A stretch of DNA of 61,753 nucleotides from Candidatus Auribacter fodinae (GTDB taxonomy: Bacteria > Auribacterota > Auribacteria > Auribacterales > Auribacteraceae), in assembly GCA_003599815.1 (NCBI GenBank), contig QZJZ01000015.1, positions 1 through 61,753 on the forward strand, written 5' to 3'. Made by a program: the position numbers and the translations under genes. This document shows positions 38,171-47,053 of this stretch, piece by piece. How positions within the stretch are numbered: position 1 is the stretch's first letter; each line of letters opens with the position of its first letter. The notes beneath the pieces were generated by a model. The model saw only the letters and a list, made by a program, of their open reading frames with translations. It was not told the DNA's origin and searched no databases.

Positions 38171-38205
38171 CTCCGTTTCTCATTGAGGGAAACGGAGTTT
38201 TTTTT
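38171..38205 (+). terminator. Rho-independent terminator after the FlgR-like gene
   Basis: CTCCGTTTC (38171-38179) pairs with GAAACGGAG (38189-38197) around a 9-base loop, followed by eight T. Confidence 0.85.
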
Positions 38206-38330
38206 GTGTCTCCTGATTCGAAAGTTTCTTCAATAGATCCAGTTATTAGCTGTTTTCTTTACTGAAATTTTTATTGCCCGCATCCTGTTATCTCGTTACA
38301 ATGGCACTTCATAGTTACTCAAGGAGTTAT

Positions 38331-39719
38331 ATGCTGAAGGCCATACTGTTATCTTTTTGTGTTATTTTTAGTGCGGTTACTATATTTTTTGGGTTGGACG
38401 GCAGTCTTAGAGACTGGGATGAAGCAGTTTACGCTCAGGTTTCCCGTGAAAACACCGTTCATTCAGACTGGATGAACCTTCGCTGGAACGGACAGCCGTG
38501 GATTGATAAACCTCCATTAATGATCTGGGCGACAGCGATTGTTTACGATTTGTTCGGAGTAGGCGAATGGCAGGCGCGTATCTCTTCAGCGGTATTATGC
38601 TGGCTGAGCATACTTTTGGTTTTGGCGTGGGGATCTCAAACAGGATCTGTGTATACAGGCATCATTGGCGCGTTGATTCTGCTCGGGACACCGCACTTTA
38701 TACGTGTAGGCAAAATGGGACAGCTTGACGTACCTGTGGCGTTTTTTATAACGGCATCATTGTATTTTTTTTATCATGGACGGAAAAAAAACTGGTGTTA
38801 CCTGTTGTCCGGACTATTTACCGGATGTGCTGTAATGACAAAATGGACAGTAGGTCTCTACGCTCCGATCATACAGGCTGTTCTTATGCTCTTTTCCCCA
38901 TACAGGGCGACATTCCGCTCTTTGTGGTGGTGGTTGGGGCATCTTGTATGTATTGCGTTTTGCGCACCGTGGGTACTTTATCAGGTTAGTCATAATGGAG
39001 ATTTATTTATAGCTCATTTCATGTTTGCCAAAACAGTAGCTTTTGTCGATTCGCCTGTATGCGGGCATGGAGGGCCGCTATTTTTTTATCTGACCCTTAT
39101 GTTCCGCAAATCGAGGCCGTGGGTTTTTCTCTTTTTTCCTGCAGTTGGATATTTACTATGGCTGTATAAAAGGAATAAAGATGAAAACGCGCTTTTTTTG
39201 AGCGTCTGGACAATTATAGTTCTTGGGTTATTTAGCGTTGCCACCACAAAACTGCACTGGTATATTATGCCTGCGTATCCGGCATTGGCTCTTGGGACAG
39301 GATATTGTATAACCCGCGTAGTGCAAAAAGAAAAGATTCGTTCCGGGATTATTGCGGCGGCTGTATGCGTTGTTGCTGGTCATATGCTTTTCAGCAGGGG
39401 ATATATCTCACTCGACCTGAATCCGGAAGCCAAAAGTCTATGTGCACTTATCAGGCGGGACTTTCCAGAAACCAAAGAGGTTGTTGTTTTTCAGGGAACA
39501 TCTTTTCCTTCGATCCGTTTTTATTCTGATCAGAAAGTTTTTTATTGTGTTCAAGATAGAAAACTCCGGTCGTTCATTCAGGAACTTGAACGTCCGTTAT
39601 TACTGCTGTCTGCACCTGAATACGACGCGCGAATCCGGAGTGTGCTTCAGTCTATCGGACAGAAACCATCGGTAGCGAGAATGGTTTCTGATGAGTATGT
39701 TGTATATAACTTCCCATGA
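38331..39719 (+). CDS. PMT/ArnT-type membrane glycosyltransferase
   Basis: 462 residues with roughly ten transmembrane helices. After the first helix comes the external loop LRDWDEAVYAQVSRENT, whose acidic residues mark the GT-C fold of PMT, ArnT and related enzymes that use polyprenyl-phosphate sugars, and QPWIDKPPLMIW is the usual second motif. The acceptor could be lipid A, a protein or a glycan. Start ATG 38331 with AAGGAG is used; an in-frame TTG at 38274 is rejected. It follows a terminator and precedes apbE by 13 bp. Confidence 0.85.
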   Translation: MLKAILLSFCVIFSAVTIFFGLDGSLRDWDEAVYAQVSRENTVHSDWMNLRWNGQPWIDKPPLMIWATAIVYDLFGVGEWQARISSAVLCWLSILLVLAWGSQTGSVYTGIIGALILLGTPHFIRVGKMGQLDVPVAFFITASLYFFYHGRKKNWCYLLSGLFTGCAVMTKWTVGLYAPIIQAVLMLFSPYRATFRSLWWWLGHLVCIAFCAPWVLYQVSHNGDLFIAHFMFAKTVAFVDSPVCGHGGPLFFYLTLMFRKSRPWVFLFFPAVGYLLWLYKRNKDENALFLSVWTIIVLGLFSVATTKLHWYIMPAYPALALGTGYCITRVVQKEKIRSGIIAAAVCVVAGHMLFSRGYISLDLNPEAKSLCALIRRDFPETKEVVVFQGTSFPSIRFYSDQKVFYCVQDRKLRSFIQELERPLLLLSAPEYDARIRSVLQSIGQKPSVARMVSDEYVVYNFP

Positions 39720-39732
39720 AAAGAGATGATCG

Positions 39733-40773
39733 ATGAGTCATGAATATCAAACACGAAAAATTATAGTCATTGCTGTTATAGTTATTTTTCTTGTCGGAAT
39801 ATTTGTATTAAAACTGTCGCATAACGAGCATGGACAGTATCTTAAGGAAACCCGTTTTATCATGGGCACATATGTTACCATTACCGGGTATCATTATAAT
39901 CATGGGCATTTGCAGGAAAGTATAACTGCGGCATTTCGTGAAATGCAGGAGATTGACCGGCTGATGTCAACCTACAAAGTGAATAGTGAACTGACAATCC
40001 TGAACAATTCACCTAAACCCGGAACATATCCAGTTTCGGAGCTTTTATACGAGGTTCTGAACATATCTGATATTGTGTATAGAGAAACCGACGGCGCTTT
40101 TGATGTGACGATAAAGCCGCTGATGGATCTTTGGAAACAGGCAGGGGAGAATAATAGTTTCCCCGACCAGCGTGATTTGAATGCGGCATTGAATACTGTT
40201 GGATGGACGCACATTGCTTTAAACGGCAGAGAGACATCCGTGTCGTTTGGCAAGGCAGATATGCAAATCGTCCTTGGCGGAGTGGCAAAAGGCTATGCCG
40301 TCGACCTTGCTTCTCAGTCTTTAAAGAAGGCTGGTATTCAACATTTTATGGTTGATGCTGGCGGCGATATTTATTGTTCGGGGCATCCGCCACGCCGTGA
40401 AGCATGGATAATTGGCGTGCGTGATCCTATTAATACATCCGACATACTGAATAAACTGCGCATTACTAATCAATCTGTTGTTACCTCGGGGAATTATGAG
40501 AGATTCTATACGATTGACGGTAAACATTATTCACAAATATTTTATCCTGAAACAGGTATGCCCGTGGAAACTATTTTAAGCTCCACTGTAATTGCCGATA
40601 CTGCCGCTCGTGCTGACGCATGGGCTACTGCCCTGATGGTTCTTGGTCCTGAAAAAGGATTAGAACTAATAAATCAGCACCCTGACTTGGAAGCGTTTAT
40701 TATTGCCACATCTTTTGATGGAAAAGTTACATATTCTAAATCAGAGCATTTCGATTCATTTATCAGCGAGTAG
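39733..40773 (+). CDS. apbE: FAD:protein FMN transferase
   Basis: 346 residues. N-terminal signal anchor (about 9-29), then ApbE blocks: FIMGTYVTITGY, MQEIDRLMSTYKVNSEL, FDVTIKPLMDLW, VLGGVAKGYAVDLA, MVDAGGDIY, SQIFYPETGMPV and STVIADTAARADAWATALMVLG (metal-binding region). ApbE covalently attaches FMN to a Ser/Thr of exported or membrane flavoproteins such as NqrB/C or RnfG. No such target gene is in the window. It shares a unit with the upstream GT-C enzyme. Confidence 0.92.
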   Translation: MSHEYQTRKIIVIAVIVIFLVGIFVLKLSHNEHGQYLKETRFIMGTYVTITGYHYNHGHLQESITAAFREMQEIDRLMSTYKVNSELTILNNSPKPGTYPVSELLYEVLNISDIVYRETDGAFDVTIKPLMDLWKQAGENNSFPDQRDLNAALNTVGWTHIALNGRETSVSFGKADMQIVLGGVAKGYAVDLASQSLKKAGIQHFMVDAGGDIYCSGHPPRREAWIIGVRDPINTSDILNKLRITNQSVVTSGNYERFYTIDGKHYSQIFYPETGMPVETILSSTVIADTAARADAWATALMVLGPEKGLELINQHPDLEAFIIATSFDGKVTYSKSEHFDSFISE

Positions 40774-40926
40774 GAAAAAACTGCCTGTTTTGGCAATTTA
40801 TTCCTCTCAACCCGGTAAAAATGTTTCAATTTACATTCTTTTTGAACTTAACAACAATTGCTTTTTGCAGGTATTTAAATTGCAAAGGGGAGTTGTTTTC
40901 TGGCATAAATGACTTTTGTTGATAGC

Positions 40927-40943
40927 GGGAATACTATTTGCTT
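40927..40943 (+). promoter_or_regulatory. Sigma-54 promoter of flgB-flgC-fliE
   Basis: CGGGAATACTATTTGCT: GG at 40928-40929 and GC at 40940-40941 with ten bases between. The -24 side (GGGAAT) is weaker than in the other four sites, the -12 side (TTTGC) is good. It lies 35 bp before flgB. A short dyad TGCC-N6-GGCA at 40782-40795 lies upstream. Confidence 0.6.
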
Positions 40944-40962
40944 ATTATTCGGCTGAATAATT

Positions 40963-40967
40963 GGAGG
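40963..40967 (+). promoter_or_regulatory. Ribosome binding site for the GTG start of flgB
   Basis: GGAGG nine bases before GTG 40977. It places the start there rather than at a TTG at 40938, which lies inside the sigma-54 promoter and upstream of any transcript. Confidence 0.75.
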
Positions 40968-40976
40968 TATATAGCT

Positions 40977-41345
40977 GTGTTATCAATATTCGACAGTCAG
41001 ACCCATTCATTATTAAAGAAAATGATGGATCTGTCTACCCAGCGGCACGATTTAATCGCAAACAATATCGCAAATGTGAATACTCCTGGCTTTAAACGGA
41101 GTGAGTTAAGTTTCGAACAGCAGTTGATTTCCGCTCTTGATTCCAGTGATAGTGCGCAGATAGATGATATCACGGCCGACGTCGTAAAACCGAATGTCAC
41201 GCCGGTACGTCATGACGGAAACAATGTTGACCTGAACATTGAACTGGCACAAATGGCTGAAAATACTATACTGTACAAACTCTACGCTCAGTTCATGAAA
41301 AAAAGATTCGACAGCCTTGTTAATGCAATGCACTTACCAGGTTAA
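40977..41345 (+). CDS. flgB: Flagellar basal-body proximal rod protein FlgB
   Basis: 122 residues from a GTG start. The N-terminal rod motif RHDLIANNIANVNTPGFKRSELSF and the C-terminal helix (NVDLNIELAQMAENTILYKLYAQFMKKRF) are typical of FlgB, which forms part of the rod crossing the periplasm. It is exported without a cleaved signal by the flagellar type III system. First gene of flgB-flgC-fliE. Confidence 0.93.
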   Translation: MLSIFDSQTHSLLKKMMDLSTQRHDLIANNIANVNTPGFKRSELSFEQQLISALDSSDSAQIDDITADVVKPNVTPVRHDGNNVDLNIELAQMAENTILYKLYAQFMKKRFDSLVNAMHLPG

Positions 41346-41369
41346 TAGGGCACGAGAGGAGGATTGAAG

Positions 41370-41792
41370 ATGTCTGATACCTTTTCTTCATTTCATATTA
41401 GCGCTTCCGGTTTAAGCGCTGAACGGATGAGAATGAATATTATCTCAAATAACCTTGCTAACGCAAACACAACCAATGGGCCGGGACAAGAACCGTATTC
41501 GCGAAAAATGGTTTTGTTCAAAGAGGTTCTCGCTGATACAGTTGATGTTTCAAATCAGGAAGGACAGGGTGTGGCTGTTGACAGGATCATTGAGAGCAAA
41601 GCACCATTCAAGCGAGTGTATGATCCTTCACATCCCGACGCCGACAAAGACGGGTTTGTCAGTTTCCCTAATGTTAATCCCGTTGAGGAAATGGTCGATA
41701 TGATTACCGCTACCAGAGCGTATGAAGCGAACGTTGCGGCGTTTAATGCGGCAAAGTCGATGGCAATTAAAGCGTTGGAAATGGGGCAATAA
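41370..41792 (+). CDS. flgC: Flagellar basal-body rod protein FlgC
   Basis: 140 residues. N terminus SFHISASGLSAERMRMNIISNNLANANTTNG and C terminus PVEEMVDMITATRAYEANVAAFNAAKSMAIKALEMGQ are the conserved terminal helices of the rod/hook family, with FlgC length and the FlgC-specific D-P-x-HPDADKDG loop (YDPSHPDADKDGFV). GAGGAGG precedes ATG 41370 by eight bases; an in-frame TTG at 41364 overlaps that site and is rejected. Confidence 0.95.
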   Translation: MSDTFSSFHISASGLSAERMRMNIISNNLANANTTNGPGQEPYSRKMVLFKEVLADTVDVSNQEGQGVAVDRIIESKAPFKRVYDPSHPDADKDGFVSFPNVNPVEEMVDMITATRAYEANVAAFNAAKSMAIKALEMGQ

Positions 41793-41810
41793 GAAGGGAG
41801 TTCTTAAACT

Positions 41811-42122
41811 ATGGCTGATCTGAGCCCGATAAAACCAATTGCCGGACCGATTATCCCGGAAATACCGCGTATCGGCAAACCTGTTGCTCCGGGGCAAAAC
41901 GAAAAGTCGTTTTCCAGTGTTCTTACAGATGTCATTTCCGATGTGAGTAAATTGCAGAATTCGGCGGAACAATCCGTGCAGAAGCTCGCTACCGGTGAAG
42001 TAAAAGATGTTCATCAGGTTATGATTGCCATGGGTGAAGCTGACGTGGCTTTCAAAATGATGATGGAAATACGCAACAAACTCATCGGGGCATATAAAGA
42101 AATCATTAAAACGCCCGTTTAA
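41811..42122 (+). CDS. fliE: Flagellar hook-basal body protein FliE
   Basis: 103 residues. The C-terminal segment HQVMIAMGEADVAFKMMMEIRNKLIGAYKEIIKTPV is the FliE signature (V-x5-A-x3-A-x4-M/L-x-IRNK-L/I-x-A-Y-x-EIMR-like end). FliE joins the MS ring to the rod. Last gene before a strong terminator, so fliF needs its own promoter. Confidence 0.94.
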   Translation: MADLSPIKPIAGPIIPEIPRIGKPVAPGQNEKSFSSVLTDVISDVSKLQNSAEQSVQKLATGEVKDVHQVMIAMGEADVAFKMMMEIRNKLIGAYKEIIKTPV

Positions 42123-42157
42123 TTAATTAGCATTCTATATCTGAAAATGTCGTTATC

Positions 42158-42191
42158 AGGCAGTCATTATAAGACTGCCTTTCTTTTTTTT
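42158..42191 (+). terminator. Rho-independent terminator after fliE
   Basis: AGGCAGTC (42158-42165) pairs with GACTGCCT (42173-42180) around a 7-base loop, followed by a T-rich tract with one C. It begins a 342-bp gap that otherwise holds a dyad (42250-42273) and the fliF promoter. Confidence 0.85.
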
Positions 42192-42249
42192 GACAGAAAT
42201 GAGGATATATCCGCAGATGTCTTTTCTTCCTGAACATTATGTGTGTTTA

Positions 42250-42273
42250 TTCCTGCTCAGGTTCTGACAGGAA
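42250..42273. promoter_or_regulatory. Candidate activator-binding dyad upstream of fliF
   Basis: Perfect inverted repeat TTCCTG-N12-CAGGAA, about 115 bp before the sigma-54 box, the usual distance for an enhancer-binding regulator. The right half overlaps TCTGACAGGA (42263-42272), whose exact reverse complement TCCTGTCAGA occurs at 48294-48303 upstream of the fliK promoter. Confidence 0.4.
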
Positions 42274-42388
42274 GTGTTGCAAATTAGGACAATGTGCACA
42301 CCTGAAATTACTGATTATAGCTATTCTTTTTCTGATAATAATCGGAATCAGACATATTATTCATACCGATTATATTAAAAAAGCGCAC

Positions 42389-42404
42389 TGGTATAAAAAA
42401 TGCT
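42389..42404 (+). promoter_or_regulatory. Sigma-54 promoter of the fliF operon
   Basis: TGGTATAAAAAATGCT: GG at 42390-42391 and GC at 42402-42403 with ten bases between. It lies 61 bp before the fliF GTG, after the fliE terminator. Confidence 0.7.
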
Positions 42405-42464
42405 GAAGTACTAAACATCAAGTTAAGCGATGTTCACGAAATTCATTTATGGGAGGCACATAGG

Positions 42465-44048
42465 GTGAAACTGTTTCTAGCTGAGTATCTTCAATACGCG
42501 AAAAGCATCTGGAGCAAACTCGGTATCAATCAACGTATATCACTGGCAATAGTGGTATTGATGGTTTTCGGCCTGTTAATCGGAATTTTTGTCTGGTCAA
42601 GTAAGCCTCAGTATGCACTATTGTATTCTCGTATGGAGCAGACAGATGCCTCTATTGTTGTAGAAAAATTGCGTGATTCAAAAATACCCTATACATTAAA
42701 GAACAACGGAACATCAATTTATGTACCGGCAAATCAGGTATATGATCTTCGCCTTGAATTGGCTGGTGAAGGCATACCGCGCGTTGGAAAAGGTATTGGA
42801 TTTGAAATATTCGACAAAACCAATATCGGTATTACCGACTTTGTACAAAAGATGAATTATATTCGTGCAATTCAAGGTGAAGTTGCCCGCACCATTACAC
42901 AACTGGAAGAAGTGGCGGGAGCACGGGTACACATTGTTCTGCCTGAAGACGAGCTTTTTGAAGCGGATCAAAAAGAGGCGACGTCTTCAATTGCAATCAC
43001 GTTGAAACCCGGAGCTGTGCTTACGGGTGAACAGGTTAATGCTATACGTTACCTGACTGCAAGCGCTGTTGAAGGGCTGGAACCGAATAATATCACCATT
43101 ATTGACCAGTACGGCAATATACTTTCAAAGACTGCGGAGTCTGATTCGCTTGATACTCTCAACGCAAAACAGCTTGAAATGAGGAAAAATATCGAGCATC
43201 ACCTATCGACAAAAGTACAGTCTATGCTGGAAGCGGCTATGGGGTTGGATAACGCTATCGTCAGGGTAAGCGTTGACCTTAATTTCGATCAGCTTGAAGT
43301 CACTGAAGAAAAATTCGATCCGGAAAGCGCTGTCGTCCGGTCTGAACAGATTATGTCGGAAAAGAAATTCGGGCGTAATACTGCCGGAGCGGCAGGCACA
43401 CCATCTAATTTGTCCAACGAAGAAACTGTTCCCGCTGATGAAAACAGTGCGCAAAAGGAAACAATACAGAACACCTATGAAATAGACCGTAAAGTTCAAA
43501 CAAAAATACAGGCCGCGGGTGACCTTAAGAAGGTGTCTGCCGCTGTATTTTTACGTAAGTTACGCGATGCTGAAGGTAATTATATTAACCGGGATGCACA
43601 GGAGATGCAGCAGTTGGAAGATGTCATAAAAAGCGCTATCGGCTATGATGAAAAACGAAACGATCTCGTGACAGTGAAAGAGATTGTTTTCCAGCAGTCT
43701 GATACGGCTAAGGATTCAAACCTGATGAGCATCCGACGGACGGATTTTATTATGACCATAGTAAAGCATTTATCAGTGGTCGCGGTAATTATCATATTGC
43801 TGGTAATCTTTCTTAAACTTATGAAAAATTCACGAATTGATGACGGGATTGTTTCTTCAAAGAAACAGAACGAACTCCCCACTCTTGAGGATGGAGAAGA
43901 ACCAACATTTGATATTCAGCTTCCGCGTGTCGATATGGAAATGCGGCAAAAAAGTTTAATGTATCATAAAGCAATCAGCAAGGTTGCTCAGGATCATCCT
44001 GACAATGTCGTTCAGATTTTAAAATCATGGTTGGCTGATAATAAATAA
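42465..44048 (+). CDS. fliF: Flagellar MS-ring protein FliF
   Basis: 527 residues from GTG 42465, with GGGAGG eight bases upstream. Two membrane helices (about 24-45 and 427-449) flank the periplasmic ring-building domains: YALLYSRMEQTDASIVVEKLRDSKIPY, GFEIFDKTNIGITDFVQKMNYIRAIQGEVARTI and ARVHIVLPEDELF. The short C-terminal cytoplasmic tail that binds FliG is present (KAISKVAQDHPDNVVQILKSWLADN). First gene of fliF-G-H-I-J-ylxF/motE. Confidence 0.96.
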   Translation: MKLFLAEYLQYAKSIWSKLGINQRISLAIVVLMVFGLLIGIFVWSSKPQYALLYSRMEQTDASIVVEKLRDSKIPYTLKNNGTSIYVPANQVYDLRLELAGEGIPRVGKGIGFEIFDKTNIGITDFVQKMNYIRAIQGEVARTITQLEEVAGARVHIVLPEDELFEADQKEATSSIAITLKPGAVLTGEQVNAIRYLTASAVEGLEPNNITIIDQYGNILSKTAESDSLDTLNAKQLEMRKNIEHHLSTKVQSMLEAAMGLDNAIVRVSVDLNFDQLEVTEEKFDPESAVVRSEQIMSEKKFGRNTAGAAGTPSNLSNEETVPADENSAQKETIQNTYEIDRKVQTKIQAAGDLKKVSAAVFLRKLRDAEGNYINRDAQEMQQLEDVIKSAIGYDEKRNDLVTVKEIVFQQSDTAKDSNLMSIRRTDFIMTIVKHLSVVAVIIILLVIFLKLMKNSRIDDGIVSSKKQNELPTLEDGEEPTFDIQLPRVDMEMRQKSLMYHKAISKVAQDHPDNVVQILKSWLADNK

Positions 44049-44065
44049 CAAAGGTTAATAAAACA

Positions 44066-45082
44066 ATGAGTAGCTCAAAACTGACTAACCTTCAAAAGGC
44101 CGCAGTACTTTTGATATCTCTTGGCGCCCGCGGCGCGGCAAAAGTGTTCAAAGATCTATCGGATGAAGAGATCGAACGAATATCCGTTGAGATTTCACGA
44201 CTGAAGCATATTTCCCGTGAAGCACGTCTCTCAGTGTATGAAGAGGCATACCAGATGAGCCTTGCTAATGACTGTATGAATAAAGGCGGTGAAGGTTACG
44301 CTCGCATGGTGCTTGAAGAAGCCGTTGGACCCGAAAAAGCAAGTGAAATTATTGATAAAGTCAGAACTGCGATTGGAAAAGGAGGCCCGTTTGAGCTTCT
44401 TGATAATATGGACACCAATCAGATTACCAGCTTTTTACAACAGGAACAACCTCAGACAATAGCCCTGATCCTTGCTCATCTGAATCCCGAAAAAGCGGCT
44501 GAAATATTGTGCGCGTTATCGGAAGAGATGCAGGCTGAAGTTACTATTCGTATGGCAACTATGACACAGACTACTCCTGAAGTCATTCAGCAGATAGAGC
44601 GGGTTATAAAGGAAAAACTAGCCGGTGCGTTAAATACGAATCTCAGCGCTATCGGCGGCGCCAAATCTGTGGCTGAAGTACTGAACTTTGTTGACCGCAG
44701 TACGGAAAAAAATATTCTTGAGAACCTTGAAGACCGCGAACACGAACTCGCTGAAGAAATCAAGAAACTGATGTTTGTCTTTGAAGACATTGTTCATGTG
44801 GAAGACAGATCCATGCAGAAAGTACTCAAGGAAATTGATACAGGCGAAATTAGCGTTGCTCTGAAAGCCGCCAGCGAAGAAGTAAAAAATAAAATATTTA
44901 AGAATATATCTTCAAGGGCCGCTGAAATGATACGTGAAGAGCTTGAGTTTATGGGGCCTGTCCGCTTGAAGGTAGTGGAAGAAGCTCAGCAGAAAATCGT
45001 GAACGTTGTGCGGCGGCTTGAAGAAGAAGGCGAAATTATTATTGCCGGACGCGGTGGCAGTGAGGATGAATTAATTGTCTAA
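44066..45082 (+). CDS. fliG: Flagellar motor switch protein FliG
   Basis: 338 residues. FliG N-terminal domain (KAAVLLISLGARGAAKVFKDLSDEEIERISVEI), middle EHPQ-like motif region (QQEQPQTIALILAHLNPEKAAEIL), and the C-terminal torque helix with charged residues DDRSMQKVLKEID and SRAAEMIREELEFMGPVRLKVVEEAQQKIV. It forms the rotor face that meets MotA. The end overlaps fliH by 8 bases. Confidence 0.96.
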   Translation: MSSSKLTNLQKAAVLLISLGARGAAKVFKDLSDEEIERISVEISRLKHISREARLSVYEEAYQMSLANDCMNKGGEGYARMVLEEAVGPEKASEIIDKVRTAIGKGGPFELLDNMDTNQITSFLQQEQPQTIALILAHLNPEKAAEILCALSEEMQAEVTIRMATMTQTTPEVIQQIERVIKEKLAGALNTNLSAIGGAKSVAEVLNFVDRSTEKNILENLEDREHELAEEIKKLMFVFEDIVHVEDRSMQKVLKEIDTGEISVALKAASEEVKNKIFKNISSRAAEMIREELEFMGPVRLKVVEEAQQKIVNVVRRLEEEGEIIIAGRGGSEDELIV

Positions 45083-45719
45083 GGTTATCAAACTTGCCAA
45101 ACCAGTTAATCATATCGCGAATGTGTCTGATAAAGTTATCAGCTACATGAGTGACCCTGAACTTAAAAAAGTAATCAATGAACAGATCGACCGCGCGCGT
45201 CATCAGGCATATCAGGAAGGGTATGCCCGAGGTTCTCATGAAGCCCGGGACAAAGAGCAAAAACGGTTTGCAGGCGCGACTTCGCTGATATCAACTGTTA
45301 CAGACCAAATGAATAGTTACATAGATTCTTTACATAAGGAAATCGAACGGGAAATAGTGCTGCTTATCTCTTCACTCTGCGAGAGTGTGATACGACGTGA
45401 GCTGTCATGCCCTAAAGAATTGTCTGCGGTTATTGTTGATTCTGTAAAGAAACTGGGAGAACAAAAGCGCGGCATAATTCTACACCTGCATCCGAATGCC
45501 GCACATTATTTCGAGAAGATTATAGCGGAACTGCAAAAGCAATCCGTTGACCTTACTCAGCTCCATGTGGAAATCGATCAGTCGGTCGGTGATGGCGGAT
45601 GCCTCATTCAGACTGATACATCGGTCATTGACGCCCGGGTTGATAATATCCTTCGGGAAACACGCCAGAAAATAGAGGAACTTATCCGATGGGAACTGCC
45701 GCCTGCTCCACAGCAATAA
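45075..45719 (+). CDS. fliH: Flagellar assembly protein FliH
   Basis: 214 residues from a TTG start at 45075 (GAGG nine bases before), inside the fliG stop region. Pattern: charged N-terminal coiled part with YQEGYARGSHEARDKEQKRF (Gly-spaced as in FliH GxxxG segments), then an ATP-synthase delta/E-like C-terminal half (VLLISSLCESVIRRELSC, VEIDQSVGDGGCLIQTDTSVIDARVDNILRETRQKI). It is the regulator (stator) of the FliI ATPase. It overlaps fliI by 31 bases. Confidence 0.87.
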   Translation: MSKVIKLAKPVNHIANVSDKVISYMSDPELKKVINEQIDRARHQAYQEGYARGSHEARDKEQKRFAGATSLISTVTDQMNSYIDSLHKEIEREIVLLISSLCESVIRRELSCPKELSAVIVDSVKKLGEQKRGIILHLHPNAAHYFEKIIAELQKQSVDLTQLHVEIDQSVGDGGCLIQTDTSVIDARVDNILRETRQKIEELIRWELPPAPQQ

Positions 45720-47050
45720 CTGCTGTTAGAAGAAAAATAACATTCTACGCAGAGGCTATACAATCCTTTGAAACCATTAAGGTTAAAGGTAAAGTTAGCC
45801 GTGTTCTTGGACTCACAATTGAGTCTTCAGGCCCTAAAGTGAGTATTGGTGATATGTGTACTATTGAGCGGCAGGGAGGATTAGAGCCAATCCTTGCAGA
45901 AGTGGTTGGTTTAAAAGAAAATACTGTATTACTTATGCCGCTTGATGCCTGTGCTCAGGTGAGTTGCGGCGATCTCGTCAATCCTACCGGAATTCCTCTT
46001 CAGGTACCGGTTGGATATGGATTGTTGGGGAGAATTGTTGACGGCATGGGCAATCCCCTTGATAACAAAGGTGATATCCCCTTTATTACTAAGTATCCTG
46101 TTTATAACATGCCGCCGAATCCTATGACTCGCCGCCGTATTACTGAACCTATAGGTACAGGTATTCGCGCCATTGATGGTATGATAACAATTGGGAAAGG
46201 CCAGCGTATAGGTATTTTCGCAGGGAGCGGTGTTGGAAAAAGCGTCCTGATGGGCATGATAGCAAAATATTCTGAAGCAGATGTGAACGTTATTGCATTG
46301 ATTGGGGAGCGCGGCAGGGAATTACGGGATTTTATCGAACATAACCTTGGCGAAGAAGGATTACGCAAATCGGTGATTGTTGTTGCTACATCTGATCAGC
46401 CTGCGCTGATACGTCTTAAAGGCGCTCTTGTTGCACATGCCATAGCAGAATTTTTTAGGGATCAGGGGCATAACGTTATGCTGATGATGGATTCCGTAAC
46501 TCGTTTTGCCATGGCACAGCGCGAAATCGGATTGTCCGTAGGAGAACCTCCTACATCAAAAGGTTATACACCATCCGTATTCGCCATGCTTCCCGCATTG
46601 CTTGAACGAAGCGGTACAGCGGAGGCGGAATCAGGGACTATTACAGCATTATACACTGTTTTAGTTGAGTCCGATGACTTTAATGAACCAATCGCTGATG
46701 CGGTCAGAGCTATTCTTGACGGGCATATTGTGTTATCGCGTGATCTCGCGGCATCAAATCATTACCCGGCAATTGATGTGCTGTCCAGTGTCAGCAGGTT
46801 GTTTTCAGATATTGCCAGTGACCCTCATAAAGCGGCGGCGGGAAAATTGCGGGATACGCTGGCAACCTACCGTAAAGCGGAGGACTTAATCAATATCGGC
46901 GCGTATGTTAAAGGCAGTAACCCGAAGATAGATTATGCCATTAAGAACATAGATACCATAACTGCATTTCTTAAACAGGGAATGCATGATGCTGGCGGTT
47001 TTAATAAACATCAGCAGCAGCTTGTATCCATGTTTCAGGAGAAGAAATAA
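45689..47050 (+). CDS. fliI: Flagellum-specific ATP synthase FliI
   Basis: 453 residues, normal length. Walker A GSGVGKS in IGIFAGSGVGKSVLMGMIAKY, LIGERGRELRDFIE with the catalytic Glu, Walker B MLMMDSVTRFAMAQRE, and ALLERSG. It powers or assists entry of substrates into the flagellar type III export gate. GAGGAA is eight bases before ATG 45689 inside fliH. The F1-ATPase beta chain is excluded by the flagellar-specific VGEPPTSKGYTPSVFAMLP segment. Confidence 0.96.
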   Translation: MGTAACSTAITAVRRKITFYAEAIQSFETIKVKGKVSRVLGLTIESSGPKVSIGDMCTIERQGGLEPILAEVVGLKENTVLLMPLDACAQVSCGDLVNPTGIPLQVPVGYGLLGRIVDGMGNPLDNKGDIPFITKYPVYNMPPNPMTRRRITEPIGTGIRAIDGMITIGKGQRIGIFAGSGVGKSVLMGMIAKYSEADVNVIALIGERGRELRDFIEHNLGEEGLRKSVIVVATSDQPALIRLKGALVAHAIAEFFRDQGHNVMLMMDSVTRFAMAQREIGLSVGEPPTSKGYTPSVFAMLPALLERSGTAEAESGTITALYTVLVESDDFNEPIADAVRAILDGHIVLSRDLAASNHYPAIDVLSSVSRLFSDIASDPHKAAAGKLRDTLATYRKAEDLINIGAYVKGSNPKIDYAIKNIDTITAFLKQGMHDAGGFNKHQQQLVSMFQEKK

Positions 47051-47053
47051 CAA

